Source: Gonapodya prolifera JEL478 | Taxonomy: Eukaryota > Monoblepharomycota > Monoblepharidomycetes > Monoblepharidales > Gonapodyaceae | Length of the DNA: 64,000 bases | Assembly (NCBI GenBank): GCA_001574975.1 | Contig: KQ965738.1 | Location: 201,133-265,132 of the forward strand | Direction: 5' to 3' | Part shown: piece by piece, positions 1 through 12,768 of the stretch | How positions within the stretch are numbered: the stretch's first letter is position 1 | How the letters are laid out: each line of letters begins with the position of its first letter | Made by a program: the position numbers and the translations under genes | Notes under the pieces: model-generated | Told to the model about the DNA's origin: nothing | What the model saw: the letters and a program-made list of their open reading frames with translations, nothing else | Databases searched by the model: none

Positions 1-1503
1 ATGTGGCAGACAAGTTTAATAACGAACCCAACGCAGTCACAGGTGTATACAAACAAACGCACGTGTTTCCGCCGCACAGCGTCAGCGGCTTGTCCGCGCC
101 GAACAGGTCGACGCCCAAATGGCTCGCGGTCATCTTCACCATGACCGGGAAGCAGCTGTACAGGTCCACGAGGTCGACGTCCTTGAGGGAGCAGCCGGCG
201 CCTTTGGCCGCGGCCTCGAAGCAGGCTTCCATGGCGAACGAGCGGTGGTATAGCGGGCGGTGCAGGACCGAGCGGTGGTCGGAGGAGCCGGCGCCTGAGT
301 GGATGTATGTCCACTGAAGGTTGGAAGGACGGTGGCAGGGAATGAGTGAGGGGGAAAGTGACGCGTATTGGGTGAACGAGATAACTGACTTTTGATGGAT
401 GTATGCCCAGTTGGGTCGCCACTTCGGTGGAAGTGATGATGGAAGCAAACGCATGGTTGACGCTGTTGTTTGCGTTCATGAGGAGAGGGTAAGGGGAGCA
501 TATCATCCTGGAATACCGCGTCCAATGAAAAGCGACCATACGCGTGAGGAGTCAACAGTTTCCAACCTGTTGTTTTTCCCGATGGTCGCAATCTCCTCCT
601 CGGTCTTGGGCGTCTCGCCGTACGCCCAAGCGCCCGGATTTGTGGCCGCGACACGGGCGAATTGCGCATACAGCCTTGCCGAGTCGGCGTGCGACTCTCG
701 TGGGGACTTGCCGAGGTGGGCGCGGAGGCCGACTTCAAAGAGGGGGTACCATTGAATGGGTTTGTAGATGCCTTTTTGGGGAACACGGATTGGTGCGGGG
801 GCAGCGGGAGCGAGGTGGAACCGGTGTCTCACCGTGTTTGTCGGAAAGCGCGTTGCCCATGACAGACCAGTCCCTCGTGTCCGTGTTACTAGCCACGTAC
901 ATCCCCGTCGGTGGGGGCGTCCAGTGTGGCGGGAGGGACTTTTTCTGATTGTTCCAGGCGTTCAAGCTGTACCAACACTCGGCACCTCCAATGAAAACAA
1001 GCTGCGACTGGCCGAGTGCCACACGACGGGCTGCGTAGTCATGCTGCTTTACCGTATTGTTTCCCCCGACGGGACCGTATGTCCTGTGCGGGGATCGCGC
1101 GATTAGGTTTGGCGTTTGGCGGCAGATGAAACATACAATCGGAATGTGCTCTCACTTTGTCTTAACGTTTTTAAGTCCTAGCCGCTGCGAGGCAGATGCG
1201 ACCGCGTCTTCGTATTTCCATGATTGGATATCCATGGATACAAAATCGTCGCAGAGCTCCCGAACGGCACTTGCATCCGCGCCGGTGTCGGCAATCGCGG
1301 ACTCGAGCGCCTCGCACATCAAGACGAGCGGCTCCTTTGCATCGGTCAGGACCTTTGACTTGTTTCGGATCTGCGTGCGAACACGCGAGAAAAGAATGGA
1401 GAGACTGTGAGAGAGTGTTTCGGAAGCAGATGGAGAATCATCAACGGATAGCCACTTGTGCAACGCCTATAATGATTGGGACGCTTTGTGCAATCGGCGC
1501 CAT
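1..1503 (-). CDS. Thiolase-like acetyl-CoA acetyltransferase, 3' end outside window
   Basis: Thiolase-superfamily protein of the acetyl-CoA acetyltransferase-like group, which forms or breaks carbon-carbon bonds on acyl-CoA. The gene reads leftwards from an ATG at 1501-1503. Exon 1 gives the typical N-terminus PIIIGVAQ. Later exons give EPLVLMCEALESA, SWKYEDAVASASQRLGL, GGNNTVKQHDYAARR, YPLLMNANNSVNHA and the block DLVDLYSCFPV near 140-180, all in family order. Introns follow GVAQ and KNVKT; another spans 772-832 and joins SDKHG to IYKPIQWYP, and others lie near 330-400 and before the window edge. The C-terminal part is missing only because the window ends. It is head-to-head with DGAT2 (157 bp between starts). 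The family is clear; the substrate is not. Confidence 0.8.
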
Positions 1504-1660
1504 CGCATACGGAAAATGAAGTGCAAATCGGCGGAGGGTATGTGAGTGCTACTGTTCGGCTCCAATTGCACGAGTTCTGCCGGCTGTTCTGCCGAAGGTG
1601 TGACCAAAGCATTCTGTATATTTGTATATTCCCAAAGTACCGTTCTTCACCCATCCAGCA
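1504..1660. promoter_or_regulatory. Shared intergenic region between thiolase-like gene and DGAT2
   Basis: These 157 bp separate two divergent start codons and must hold both promoters and 5' leaders. No specific factor site was recognised. One neighbour acts on acyl-CoA and the other stores acyl chains, so co-regulation is possible but is only inferred. Confidence 0.4.
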
Positions 1661-3234
1661 ATGGCGACACAGACTCCGCAGCCGCAGGAACCAGAGAAGG
1701 TCAAGTGGGCCCCACTCAGCGTCCCCATTGAGCGAAGAGTGCAGACTCTCGCCGTGCTGTTCTGGTGTGTATCGCCTGCCTGGCCCTTTGTTTCGCCTTT
1801 CCAAGAATTAAAATGTCTTTTCTCAAGGGCGCTACAGTTCTTTATCATCCTTGGCGCCTTCTTCCTCCTTGCTCTGTTCCCATCAACATGGCCAGTTCTC
1901 ATACCTTACGTGTGCTGGGTCGTTTTCATCGATCGCGCTGAACGAAAAGGTGGGCGGAGGGTGGAGGCGCTGCGAAACATGCCAATCTGGACCTGGTTCG
2001 TCGACTACTTCGTGAGTTGAGGGCCCATCGATTTCAATGGTCGAGGAGCCGTTCCAACGCAATGTCCCCCATTCAAAACGACACAGCCCATTCGGCTCCA
2101 CAAGACCGCCGACGTGCCTCCGACCCGCCCGTACATTTTTGGCTATCACCCGCACGGTGTGATTAGCCTGGGGGCCTGGGGAAAGTGGGTACCCTGAAAC
2201 TTTGAGCACGTGCTGCCGACCTTACCCCTCACCCGTCCATCCAGCTTCGCCACAAACGCGACCGGCTTTTCCAAACTTTTCCCCGGCATAAAGCTCCACC
2301 TATGCACGCTTGACCCAAACTTCCGATGGCCATTTACGCGTGAATACCTGCTTGGGATGGGCCTCGTCTCAGTGGACCGAAAAAGCTTGGAGTACGTTCT
2401 TCATAAAGGCGAGAGCGCCATGATTGTTATCGGAGGTGCCGAAGAGGCGGCGAAGGCGGTGGGTGCCCTCGACGCACCGTGTTTCTCAAAGGACCTCTCG
2501 CAGAAACTGAAATTTCTGGAACGTGTATTTCAGAGGCCATTCACCAACGATTTGGTTTTGGGCCGGAGGTTTGGTTTCGTGAAACTGGCGCTGAGATATG
2601 GGGCCTGGCTGGTTGTGAGTGCCATCTGAGGTGCCACTGTCATAGTTGTGCTGTGCCAATGACACTCGACCTTCCTACCCAGCCCGTCTTTTCATTCGGC
2701 GAGGGCGACATTTGGGACATAAAAGGTGCGTTGCTCCACCACACTCCCATTGTTGGTGGCAGGTGGCCAAGCATTCAGTTCCTCCACCAAACTCCAGAAA
2801 GTGAAACCGGCGACAAGATCTCTCACTGGACCAAGAAGTACTTTGGTTCGTGTTTGGTGAACGCGCGTCCCTTTCCTGCCTGGTTCCGACCCCCGTGTCT
2901 CTTTCAGGCGTCACCCTCCCCCTCATCTTCGGTCGGGGTGTGTTCAACTACAACTATGGCATCGTAAGTGCCACCGTCACCCTTCCCCCTCCTCCTCCCA
3001 TTTCGTTCCTCCTCTGACTACCCCGCTCCCCCCGCTTACATGTAGATGCCCTACCGCCGCGCAATCAACACCGTGGTCGGCGAGCCGCTCGAGATGCCGC
3101 ACATCCCCGAACCCACCGAGGAGCAGGTCCGGGAGCACCACGACCGGTACGTGGCCGCCCTGAAGAAGGTGTGGGATGCCAACAAGGACGTGTATGCCAA
3201 GCAGCGGAGGAGGAGTCTGCGCCTTGTGGAGTGA
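1661..3234 (+). CDS. DGA1: Diacylglycerol O-acyltransferase type 2
   Basis: Makes triacylglycerol from diacylglycerol and acyl-CoA at the ER and lipid droplets. The start is ATG 1661. Exon 1 (117 residues) has a hydrophobic hairpin (about residues 48-90) as in DGAT2. The active-site block YHPHG lies in exon 2 near 2143-2158. Later blocks are VSVDRKSLEYVL, IGGAEEAAKARPF, GFVKLALRYGAWLVPVFSFG, GVTLPLIFGRG and the C-terminal PYRRAINTVVGEP followed by EEQVREHHDRYVAALKK. Introns include 2012 to about 2090, 2459-2533, about 2618-2683 and about 2966-3046. The intron at 2459-2533 is inferred because removing it restores the KARPF junction expected for the family. The stop is at 3232-3234. Confidence 0.92.
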
Positions 3235-3617
3235 TGACGGGGGAGGTGGGATGAGCGTGCCCGGTTTGGTTTGGTTTGGTTTGGTTGGAATTGGGTGGCG
3301 CTTGGGAAGGGACTCATACATCTGTTTTTTGAAAACGTGGCATAATTTTATGTGCATTTTGAAATATTATTGAGGCAGAGTAAACCGGGAGAAGAGGAGA
3401 GAAAAATATGGTTTCGTGATGAAGAGATGAAATTATTTATCCCTTTTAGGCGCCACCTGTGTCATCCCGGTGGATTGGTAAGCAGATCCTTTCAAACTCC
3501 CATTTCCCAATTCACGCATTGGCGCCATCACTTCTGCTTTTCGGAACACTCACCGTTCCCTTTCTACGACAAGCATCTGCATCGGGTGCCCGTTTCTTCT
3601 CAACAACATCTATATTC
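3235..3617. other. Intergenic region and leader before glutathione reductase
   Basis: This stretch has no recognised gene. A short run of TTTGG units lies near 3265-3290. From 3450 to 3617 the frame of the next gene is open without any ATG and reads like a mitochondrial presequence (see the finding on glutathione reductase). Confidence 0.5.
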
Positions 3618-5943
3618 ATGGCACCGATCCCACAAACGGGGACATCCAAACACTACGACTTCCTAGGTAGGTACCGCGAGAGGACCTGTACCACTGATGC
3701 ACGAATTGACGTCTACTTTTTTTTCAATTTGCGACACAATCGCTTTCAATTCGCGATGCAACAGTTATCGGGGGTGGATCGGGGGGCATCGCGAGCTCCC
3801 GGAGGGCGGCTTCGTATGGAGCCAAAGTTGCGATCATTGAAAAGGCGAGGTGAGTCAAACGATCGTGTTTTTTTCTTAGGTGAATCGTGACCAATGATGC
3901 ATCGCGTCTGCCTTTGCTTCGTCTTCCAACCGATATGAAGATGGGGCGGAACCTGTGTCAATGTGAGTTTGAACATGTGCATTCAATTCTTTTGATTGCG
4001 CGAATGTACCTCATCTGCGCCGGTCTGGTCTTGTGTGTAGGTCGGTTGTGTTCCTAAAAAAGTGGGTTCGCGCGAGTACATCACACTTCCTCAGACCCTT
4101 CAATCTAAAATGAACGCACTCTTAGGTCATGTGGAACTTCAACGAAATTCTGGAGGCAGTGCACGACGCGGAGCGGTACGGTCTCAACGTCGGAAACATT
4201 GACATGCAGAAACAGTTCAGTCTGAAGACGTTGAAGGAGAAGAGAGACGCGTACATTGTGCGCCTGAACGGAATTTGTAAGTCCTTGGTAGTTTGTGGGG
4301 CAAGGAGTCTGAGCACTGGACTCCCCGATGCCCATTCGTAGATGAAATCAACCTTACAAAGCAAGCCATCGAACAGTACAAAGGAACCGCAACGTTCGTG
4401 GACGACACGGGCAAGCGAGTTTGTATTGAAGAAACCGGGGAGGAGATCACAGCGGACAAAGTACTTATTGCGACGGGGAGCAAACCCGAGTTTCCTGCCG
4501 ACGTCATTGGTGCCGAGTTGGGTGTAAGCAGCGATGGATTCTTCGACTTGGTAGACGTTCCGAAAAAGGTATGCTGGGTCATTTGGCACTGGGAACCTGT
4601 TTAACATTTTGGCAAAGGTTGGCGTAGTCGGGGGTGGCTACATTGGAGTCGAACTCAGCAGAGTGCTTCTAGAGTTGGGCGCAGAAGTGACACTTTTCGT
4701 TCGCGGGGCGGACCCTCTCCGAAACTTTGACGACATTATTTACTCCACGCTGCACTCCGAATATAGCAACCGAGGGCTGCGAATAGTCTGCTGTTCGCAC
4801 ATAAAAAGTCTCGTCGACAAAGGCAAGGATGGAAAGAAAGAGCTTGAACTTACATACGAGCAGAAGAGTAACACTGCCGATGCCAGGAAGGATGGTGGGT
4901 TTTGTACCGTTTCCGACATGTTGGTGGAACCATTTTGACATTGCCATATCTTTGCAGCCAATGGGCATATTCCACATGTTCACATCTCGAACCCGAGCGA
5001 CCCTGGTGTGGCCGCTGAAACTTTTGTTGAGCCAGGTTATGACCTGTGGATTTGGGCCACAGGAAGGACAGCCAACACTGAGGGCCTCGGGTTGGACCGT
5101 ATCGGCGTGGAACTAAAGCCCGATGGTTTCGTGAAGGTGGACGAGTATCAGAACACGACAAAGGACGGCGTGTATGCCGTGGGTGACATCATAGGGGTTG
5201 CAATGTTGACGTGAGTTGGACAATCCAGGCCGTATGCAGCTGTAGTGGTACTCACCATCAAATGGATTGTGCAGTCCGGTCGCAATTGCGGCAGGAAGGC
5301 GACTGGCCGACCGACTCTTTGGTGGCCCGAGCTTTGCCAAGGCAAAACTTGATTACAGCAACATCCCCACAGTTGTATTTTCGCACCCACCAAGTGAGTA
5401 CGACATTTTTGTCTGTCGCATTTGACTTATATTGGAAACTTCCGACAGTCGGAACGGTGGGCTTAACCGAGAAGGAGGCTGTGCAAAAATTCGGGAGGGG
5501 AAACGTCAAGGCTTACACGTCCCGTTTTACGAACATGTACTACGCCTTCAGTGGTGAGCATGACTCTTCATGGCGCGTACACGTAAAATGGCCTAAGGAG
5601 ATTTGTGTGACAACTCAGAGCGCAAACCCCCTTCGGCGTTCAAGCTTGTGGTAGCCGGACCTGATGAGAAAGTTGTGGGTGCGCATATGATTGGCAAAGG
5701 CGCAGATGAGATGACGCAAGGGTGAGCTCAGAGCGATCGGAAAGTCGTGGGTGCCTGTGGTAAATTTGCCCCTCTAGGTTTGCCGTAGCTGTGAAGATGG
5801 GAGCTACTAAGGAGCAACTTGATTCCACCATCGCAATCCACCCGACCGCGTCTGAAGAGATGGGTGAGTGCTCCTTTTTTTTCACTTTCCTTCCCTACCG
5901 TAACGTTGGTCACCTTAACCCACTTTCAGTTCTCATGAGGTGA
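3618..5943 (+). CDS. GLR1: Glutathione reductase
   Basis: FAD enzyme that uses NADPH to reduce glutathione disulphide. The first in-frame ATG is 3618. The N-terminus gives [19 protein letters not shown] (FAD-binding GxGxxG), then [14 protein letters not shown] with the redox-active cysteine pair CVNVGC around residue 50. The NADPH-binding block is [15 protein letters not shown] (from about 4618), the second FAD block is DGVYAVGDI (from about 5167), and the C-terminal active-site motif is HPTASEE (from about 5839). About ten introns interrupt it, including 3850 to about 3929, about 4277-4341, about 4570-4618 and about 5212-5275. The last exon encodes only VLMR before TGA 5941-5943. Sequence upstream of the ATG stays open and resembles a targeting peptide, so a second, mitochondrial form is possible. 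Confidence 0.93.
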
Positions 5944-6510
5944 AGGCCGGTCGTCCCGTTTTGGTGCCCCAAATTCCTAATAGATCATGAGTTCTGCAGA
6001 GATGCGGTTGTACCCTCTAAGCTGTAGACACATGTACATGGTGTAAATTACTTAACGTCACTGGCTGCATCATACTCGTACTCGGTCGGCAAAAGAATGG
6101 TCACCATGGGGGGGTGCTGGGTGACCAAAGCAGACCTTCCGCCAATAAGACTGCACTTTCTCGACCTTGCGCTCACCTTTCGCACTTTTGCTGACGCTAC
6201 AGGTAAACATCGATGCCGCTGCACCCAAAAAAGTGGATAGTTTACCGCAAGGATCGGTTGGGCAACGTTGCATCACGAGGGCAATTGGATTTTGGAAGCG
6301 ACTTGCCCCAAAGGAATCACACTGTGATGACATCTTGTCCGGCTATATGGACCAGCATTTCACAGGAACCCGTAAGGAACTCTGGAGTGCGTCCGAGTCC
6401 ATTGCTAAACGCACAGACCTTTTCCGTCAAGGTCGATTTTGTGCTTTTAAGCTCTGATTTCTGATTGAAGACCTTTCTTCGTTGTTACCTTGGCCTCCTT
6501 TTATTTACAG
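5944..6510. other. Intergenic region, no gene seen
   Basis: There are small open frames on both strands but none resembles a known protein. The last bases (TTTACAG at 6504-6510) look like a 3' splice site directly before the next ATG, so part of this region is probably a 5'-UTR intron of the next gene. Confidence 0.45.
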
Positions 6511-8869
6511 ATGTCTTCTAAAAACCATCGAAAGTCTCGAGGTGCTAAAGCCTCAGAAGTCTCAGTTGGCTCTACATCGGCGCCTAGTGCCAATCCAGTT
6601 GTGCTTGCGGATCCTCACTTTGATGGTTATACTCTAAGAAATCGGGAGATACCTCCAGAGACTGTTGACGGAGTGGATGGAACTGGGCCAACAGAGCCAG
6701 AAGGATCGTCCACTACAAAGGCGAATTGTACTGGAGATGCGACTGAGGCTGATGACCCCCACTTTGACGGCTACTCTTTACGGACCCGAGAAATTCCGGA
6801 TCCCCGGACGGACGTAACCTCGAGCAGTTCTGGGCAACCCGAAGTACCATATGATGACCCCCACTTCGATGGATACACTCTTCGCAATCGTGAAATACCA
6901 GACCCGCACTCCCAAGAGGATACTGTGGATGGTTCTATTGTTGGAACGACTTCGGCAAGCTCTGCCGCGAGTGGGAAAGGAAGGTACGCAAGCTATGGAT
7001 CTTAGTCAAGTCCTTGTTTCACAAGAATCTTGTATATCGATTACCCTTTTCAGTCAATCTGGTACCAACCGCCGTCGTACCCAAGTAGAACCACAACCCA
7101 TCCCGCCAGCGAAACCCGCTCGCACGCCCAGATCGCGCTCCACAGCAAACTCGGCATCCACCACCTCGGTTGACGTCACCCCTGTTACAAACCGTCGTGC
7201 AACCAGGTCTGCAGCGGCTGCCGTTCCGTCCCCGGCGAAGCCTCCTGCGCTCAGAGGAGCCGCTCGGAAAACACCCAAGCGAAGCCGAGCAGATACTGAA
7301 GATTCTGAGGATAACAATGACGATGCATCGCCCGAATCGATGTCCGTCCAATCGCAATCTTCGATTGCTGAATCGGTATTAGTGGAGATTCCAGGGAACG
7401 GAAGTGCACCAGGAGTCGCTTCAGGATCCAGCCGAACTCCTAATCCTAAGAGAGCACGGAAAGCGGATAACTCAAAGGACGAGGCGGTGAAAGGGACTGG
7501 AAGACGACAATCTGTCATGGGGAACGATGCAGTTGCAGAAGGCGGGGATGCTACACCAGCGAAAAGAGGTCGAAAATCCACTGCGGTCTCAACTGATAAC
7601 CCAGGGACTTTTATGGCGCCCACACCCAGGAAGGGCCGGCGAAGAGCAACAAGTACCGCTTCTAAAATTGGAGATCTCGAAGATGGAGATGGCGCAGATG
7701 GGATGAGGCTCAGAGCGGACAGTGAAGTGTCTGTCGCAACAGAGTTGACTATGGGGACGACAGCAGACTCTCAAATCGTCGAACCAAAGGTGGGACAGCG
7801 CGAGAATAAAGATGTTCAAATGGACGATGCACAAGAATCGCCGGCGACCCAATTTGAAGAGGGATTGATGAACCCTGTTGCAGTAGAGCCAGATGTGGTT
7901 TTGACGAAGAATGCGACGGCAGAGACGTCAGCGGCAACACTAACGGACTCATCTCAGTTACTTTCACCCTCCGCTCCACTCCCTGCTGAGCTTCCTCCGG
8001 TAATCGCCCCAATCACTGTTGCATTTGGAACCCAAACCATCATTGCCACGACGGCGGATGGTGGCACCCAAACATTCACTCCTCATTTGCACTCTCTTGG
8101 CATCACAGTGAAACCAACGACGTCTTCAGCCTATGCTCAGGCAGATCTGCCATTAGTTCCGGACCCTGTAGCCCCACTTATTGCCCAAGTTGCAGATTTG
8201 CAAAGTCAAAATGAGGAATTGCAAAAGTCTGTTCAGGCTGCTAACTCAGAAAAGGCAAAAGTGCTTGAGAAAGCGAAAGCCAAAGACACTGTCATCGAGC
8301 AAATGCGCAAGGAGCTCGAGCAGAAATTGGTAGACATTGCTGTTCAACGTCGAGCTCAGGAAGAATTAGGGGCTTCTGCGGGCGCTAAGCTCGAGAAAGA
8401 ACTCAAAGCTTGTGAAGACGAGAGAAGAAAGTTGGAAGAAGAGCGACAGGGCATCCAATCCGAGCACCAAGAGCTCCGAAGACGGTGGCTTCTGGTGAGG
8501 GAAGTTCGCAAGACCCAGTGGGACGAAATCGATTGGAATGTTGATGCAGATTTGAACGAGGAAGAAAAGCCTCTGCCAGACTTTGGCAGTGAAAACCCAA
8601 CCATACGTGAAGTGCCTTCCGACAACGGTGCTTCTTCAGTTTCTACGGAGCGACTATTCGCCCTCAGTCTGTCGACAGATGGGGAGACACAAAAGTTGGA
8701 GACCGGGAAGAAAGTACAGATGATTGATACGGGCGAAGATGTTGAGTTAGTTGAGGAATGGGAAGAGGAGATCATGGTGGCAAAGGGATCCTCTGCCGTG
8801 GAAGCAGAATTTCGGGATGATGAAGTTCAAAACGGGCCAGACGAAGAGCGAAGGTGCATCGTCATGTGA
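6511..8869 (+). CDS. Unrecognised coiled-coil protein with three-copy motif and CaaX box
   Basis: I do not recognise this family. There are two exons (intron 6984-7053, 70 nt), 762 residues in all. The N-terminus has three copies of a 15-residue motif close to DPHFDGYTLRNREIP, at about residues 34-48, 82-96 and 116-130, separated by Ser/Thr/Gly-rich linkers. Residues about 150-330 are basic and Ser/Pro/Ala-rich, with nuclear-localisation-like patches (KRGRK, KRARK). Residues about 535-640 form a coiled coil rich in Glu, Lys and Leu. The tail is acidic and the protein ends RRCIVM, which matches a CaaX prenylation box with terminal Met, the farnesyl type. Together these suggest a membrane-tethered, perhaps nuclear-envelope, scaffold; that is inference. 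The ATG follows a likely 5'-UTR splice acceptor. Confidence 0.8.
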
Positions 8870-9196
8870 ATAGGGCGACCTTGTTTTCTCTTCTTGCGTG
8901 GGTCACGAATTCCAGAAAAGGGGCAATTTAGGTGCTTGATCTAATTGTATAATGATTTCATATAATGATAATTGTTGCATCGATAAATTTCAGTGTGATG
9001 TCCAGCATAAACGTGGTTATGAAAGCAAGTCTGATTGAGCACTCCCGAAATGTGTCGTGATCTTTATCGTGACCCCGTCTAGTGAAACAATTGCGCCAGG
9101 AAGTCGCCCTTCAGAGATGCAAGGGGTGGTGAAGTGGAGGAGTTGTTGAAGGAGGGAGGAGGTTACAGAGGATGGTGGCATTCCTCCCCCTTCTTT
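8870..9196. other. Convergent 3' intergenic region
   Basis: This 327-bp stretch lies between two convergent genes. The stretch near 8940-8990 is AT-rich (including TATAATGATAATTG) and probably holds the 3' UTR and poly(A) signals of the left gene. No other feature was seen. Confidence 0.4.
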
Positions 9197-11053
9197 TTAC
9201 GTACCAGTACAGCAAATTGTTTCTCCGTCATCAGAAAACGTTTCAGGAAACAGTTCTGCTTGCACAGTGCTGTTGTGGAAGGTAGCAAACACTCCCATGC
9301 GTTCACCCCCAACAACTCGGCTACCGGAAGTCGTTGCCGCCGCTACTGCCACTGTCCACATTCTGCTTGCAAAACCACGAGCGGGCGGCACTGGTGACTC
9401 CTCCAGCACGTTGCCACCTCCCAGAAACTCCAGGTTGTAGCCTTCAAGGATAACTTGCAACTTCATGATCACCTCTCCACTGTCACCACCTGGGCCTGGC
9501 GTGGCCATCAAATCTTTCAGCTTTGCGGATCTGAGGACGGGGTGCATAAGCCGAGAATGTAAAATTCGACATTCCCCAAAAGGAGGAACGGCCGTCGGAC
9601 CAGAGTCAGCAAGAATGTGGCCCAGCAGGAGGGCAATAGAGTGGTCAAAAACACTGAGATTGATGAGCGACGAGCGGGATGTTTGAGGACTGGACAACAA
9701 AGCTGATGGGACGTTATCTCATGATTTTACGTTTCCCCCCCCTCTCATACACATACGTGCTCCAAGTCTTTTCCTTATCTCATCTGCGTTTGTGAGAGGC
9801 ACCTCGCGAAGACCAGCCGAAGGTTCCGTCGGATGTAGTTGGTCGAGAAATACGTATCGTCCAGTGGGATGATACGCCCTGAAGAAGTCACACGTTACAG
9901 GAAAATCACGTGCAAATGCTCATTCACTCACGGCTCGAGTGCTGTCGCGACCACCTGAAACGACATCTTTACAACGCTACTAAGAAACGATCCATAGGAG
10001 TTTGTGGGGGCCGTGGCCCGTGTGTTCTCAGCAACAACGCTTTGTGCCTCGTGGAGTTCTCGGAGATTCAGAGATCGAGGAACGGGATCGTTCTGATTTA
10101 CAACAGTGACAAAAGAATCTCTGTGGGTTGGTAACTGGGACAGCCAATCCGAAAACGGCTTGCAGGAGAAGTAGGGAGAGCCCAACGAAACTGAAACAAC
10201 CTAGAAGAGATTGGGTTTGAGGACTTAGAATCTCATGGCGAGAGCTAGAAGGGGCACTGCAATACCTGCAAGTCATTTGCGTCAGGACCTTTCTCCATCA
10301 GCCATTGTGCATGAAATAGAGCGGCAATAGCACCACCGGCGCTGTGACCACATAAAACAATTGTGGGCGGTTGAGGTCTTTGGGGGGGAACTTTCAGTTG
10401 TTTTGTCAAGCACTCCTTCAGATGAAACTCACACCGCCAGTCCAGCAGCGATGAGTTGTTCTCGTCGTCTTTTATATACATTTGAGATGAGGCTCAAGGG
10501 GATAGCCTCCAACGAGCGACGAAAGCCACCATGAAATGAGAAACGGTGGGCATCTGAGAAAGTGATTGCGCAATGCCGTGGGCATATATATCGCGACACA
10601 GCAACAAACCGTCGACTCACTCAGGGTGACATGCGTCGGTAATACATTAAAATTTTGCTTCCAATCATCGACATCATGACTTCCTCGGAATGCAATAAAG
10701 ATGTCGCTTGATGCTAGAAGAATGAGGAGATTGGAGTTCCAATAAAGCTGGATCGTTTCTGAAGCGCACCTCGGATATCTGGCAGTGCTACTAGATAGGG
10801 CACCTTTAACCCGTTGAATGCAGTACATATTTCCAATGATGGTAATCCAGCCCGGTCTTCCAATTCTTTGAGATCCCCCAAAAATGTTTCTGGGTCCGGT
10901 TTGTACACTGCAGCGGACAGGAATGCTGCAATCTTGAGTCGCAGCAAGGGAAGGAATGGCCCCTTTGAATGATGCTGGGTGAGAATTGTCAAGGGGAAAA
11001 ATCGAGGAGAAAGCGCTCACGTAGGGGCTTGTATCTTCATGCATCGACCCCAT
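9197..11053 (-). CDS. Class 3 lipase family protein
   Basis: Alpha/beta-hydrolase of the fungal lipase class 3 type, expected to hydrolyse acylglycerols or related lipid esters. The start is taken at ATG 11051-11053 (MGSMHEDTSPY, then an intron). The order of blocks fits the family: LKIAAFLSAAVYK, IFIAFRGSHDVDDW, HGGFRRSLEAIP, then the nucleophile elbow CGHSAGGA near 10331-10350 with the catalytic Ser. These are followed by VVSVSLGSPYF, the Asp block VVNQNDPVPRSL (from about 10110) and HPTGRYVFLD. Six or more short introns are needed. The last part, ending at TAA 9197-9199, is a poorly conserved tail. No clear signal peptide is seen, so it is probably intracellular. A longer N-terminus with an upstream exon cannot be excluded. 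Confidence 0.82.
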
Positions 11054-11217
11054 TTCCAATGATGTGGCCACAGACTCACCATTGCATAAAGGGGCTACGC
11101 CACTCAACTTAGATTCATTCAAGCTAAATACATGCAGTAATACTTTCGCTCAGTCGAGCTAAAATCAAAAATTGCAAATGTCTCCACACCTCCACCCATC
11201 CCCCCAGCACCATCACC

Positions 11218-12768
<1,551 letters not shown>

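Noticed and set aside
6511-8869. Calling the CaaX coiled-coil protein a lamin
   Set aside because: The coiled coil is too short for a lamin rod, the Ig-like tail is missing, and the repeats are unlike any lamin part.
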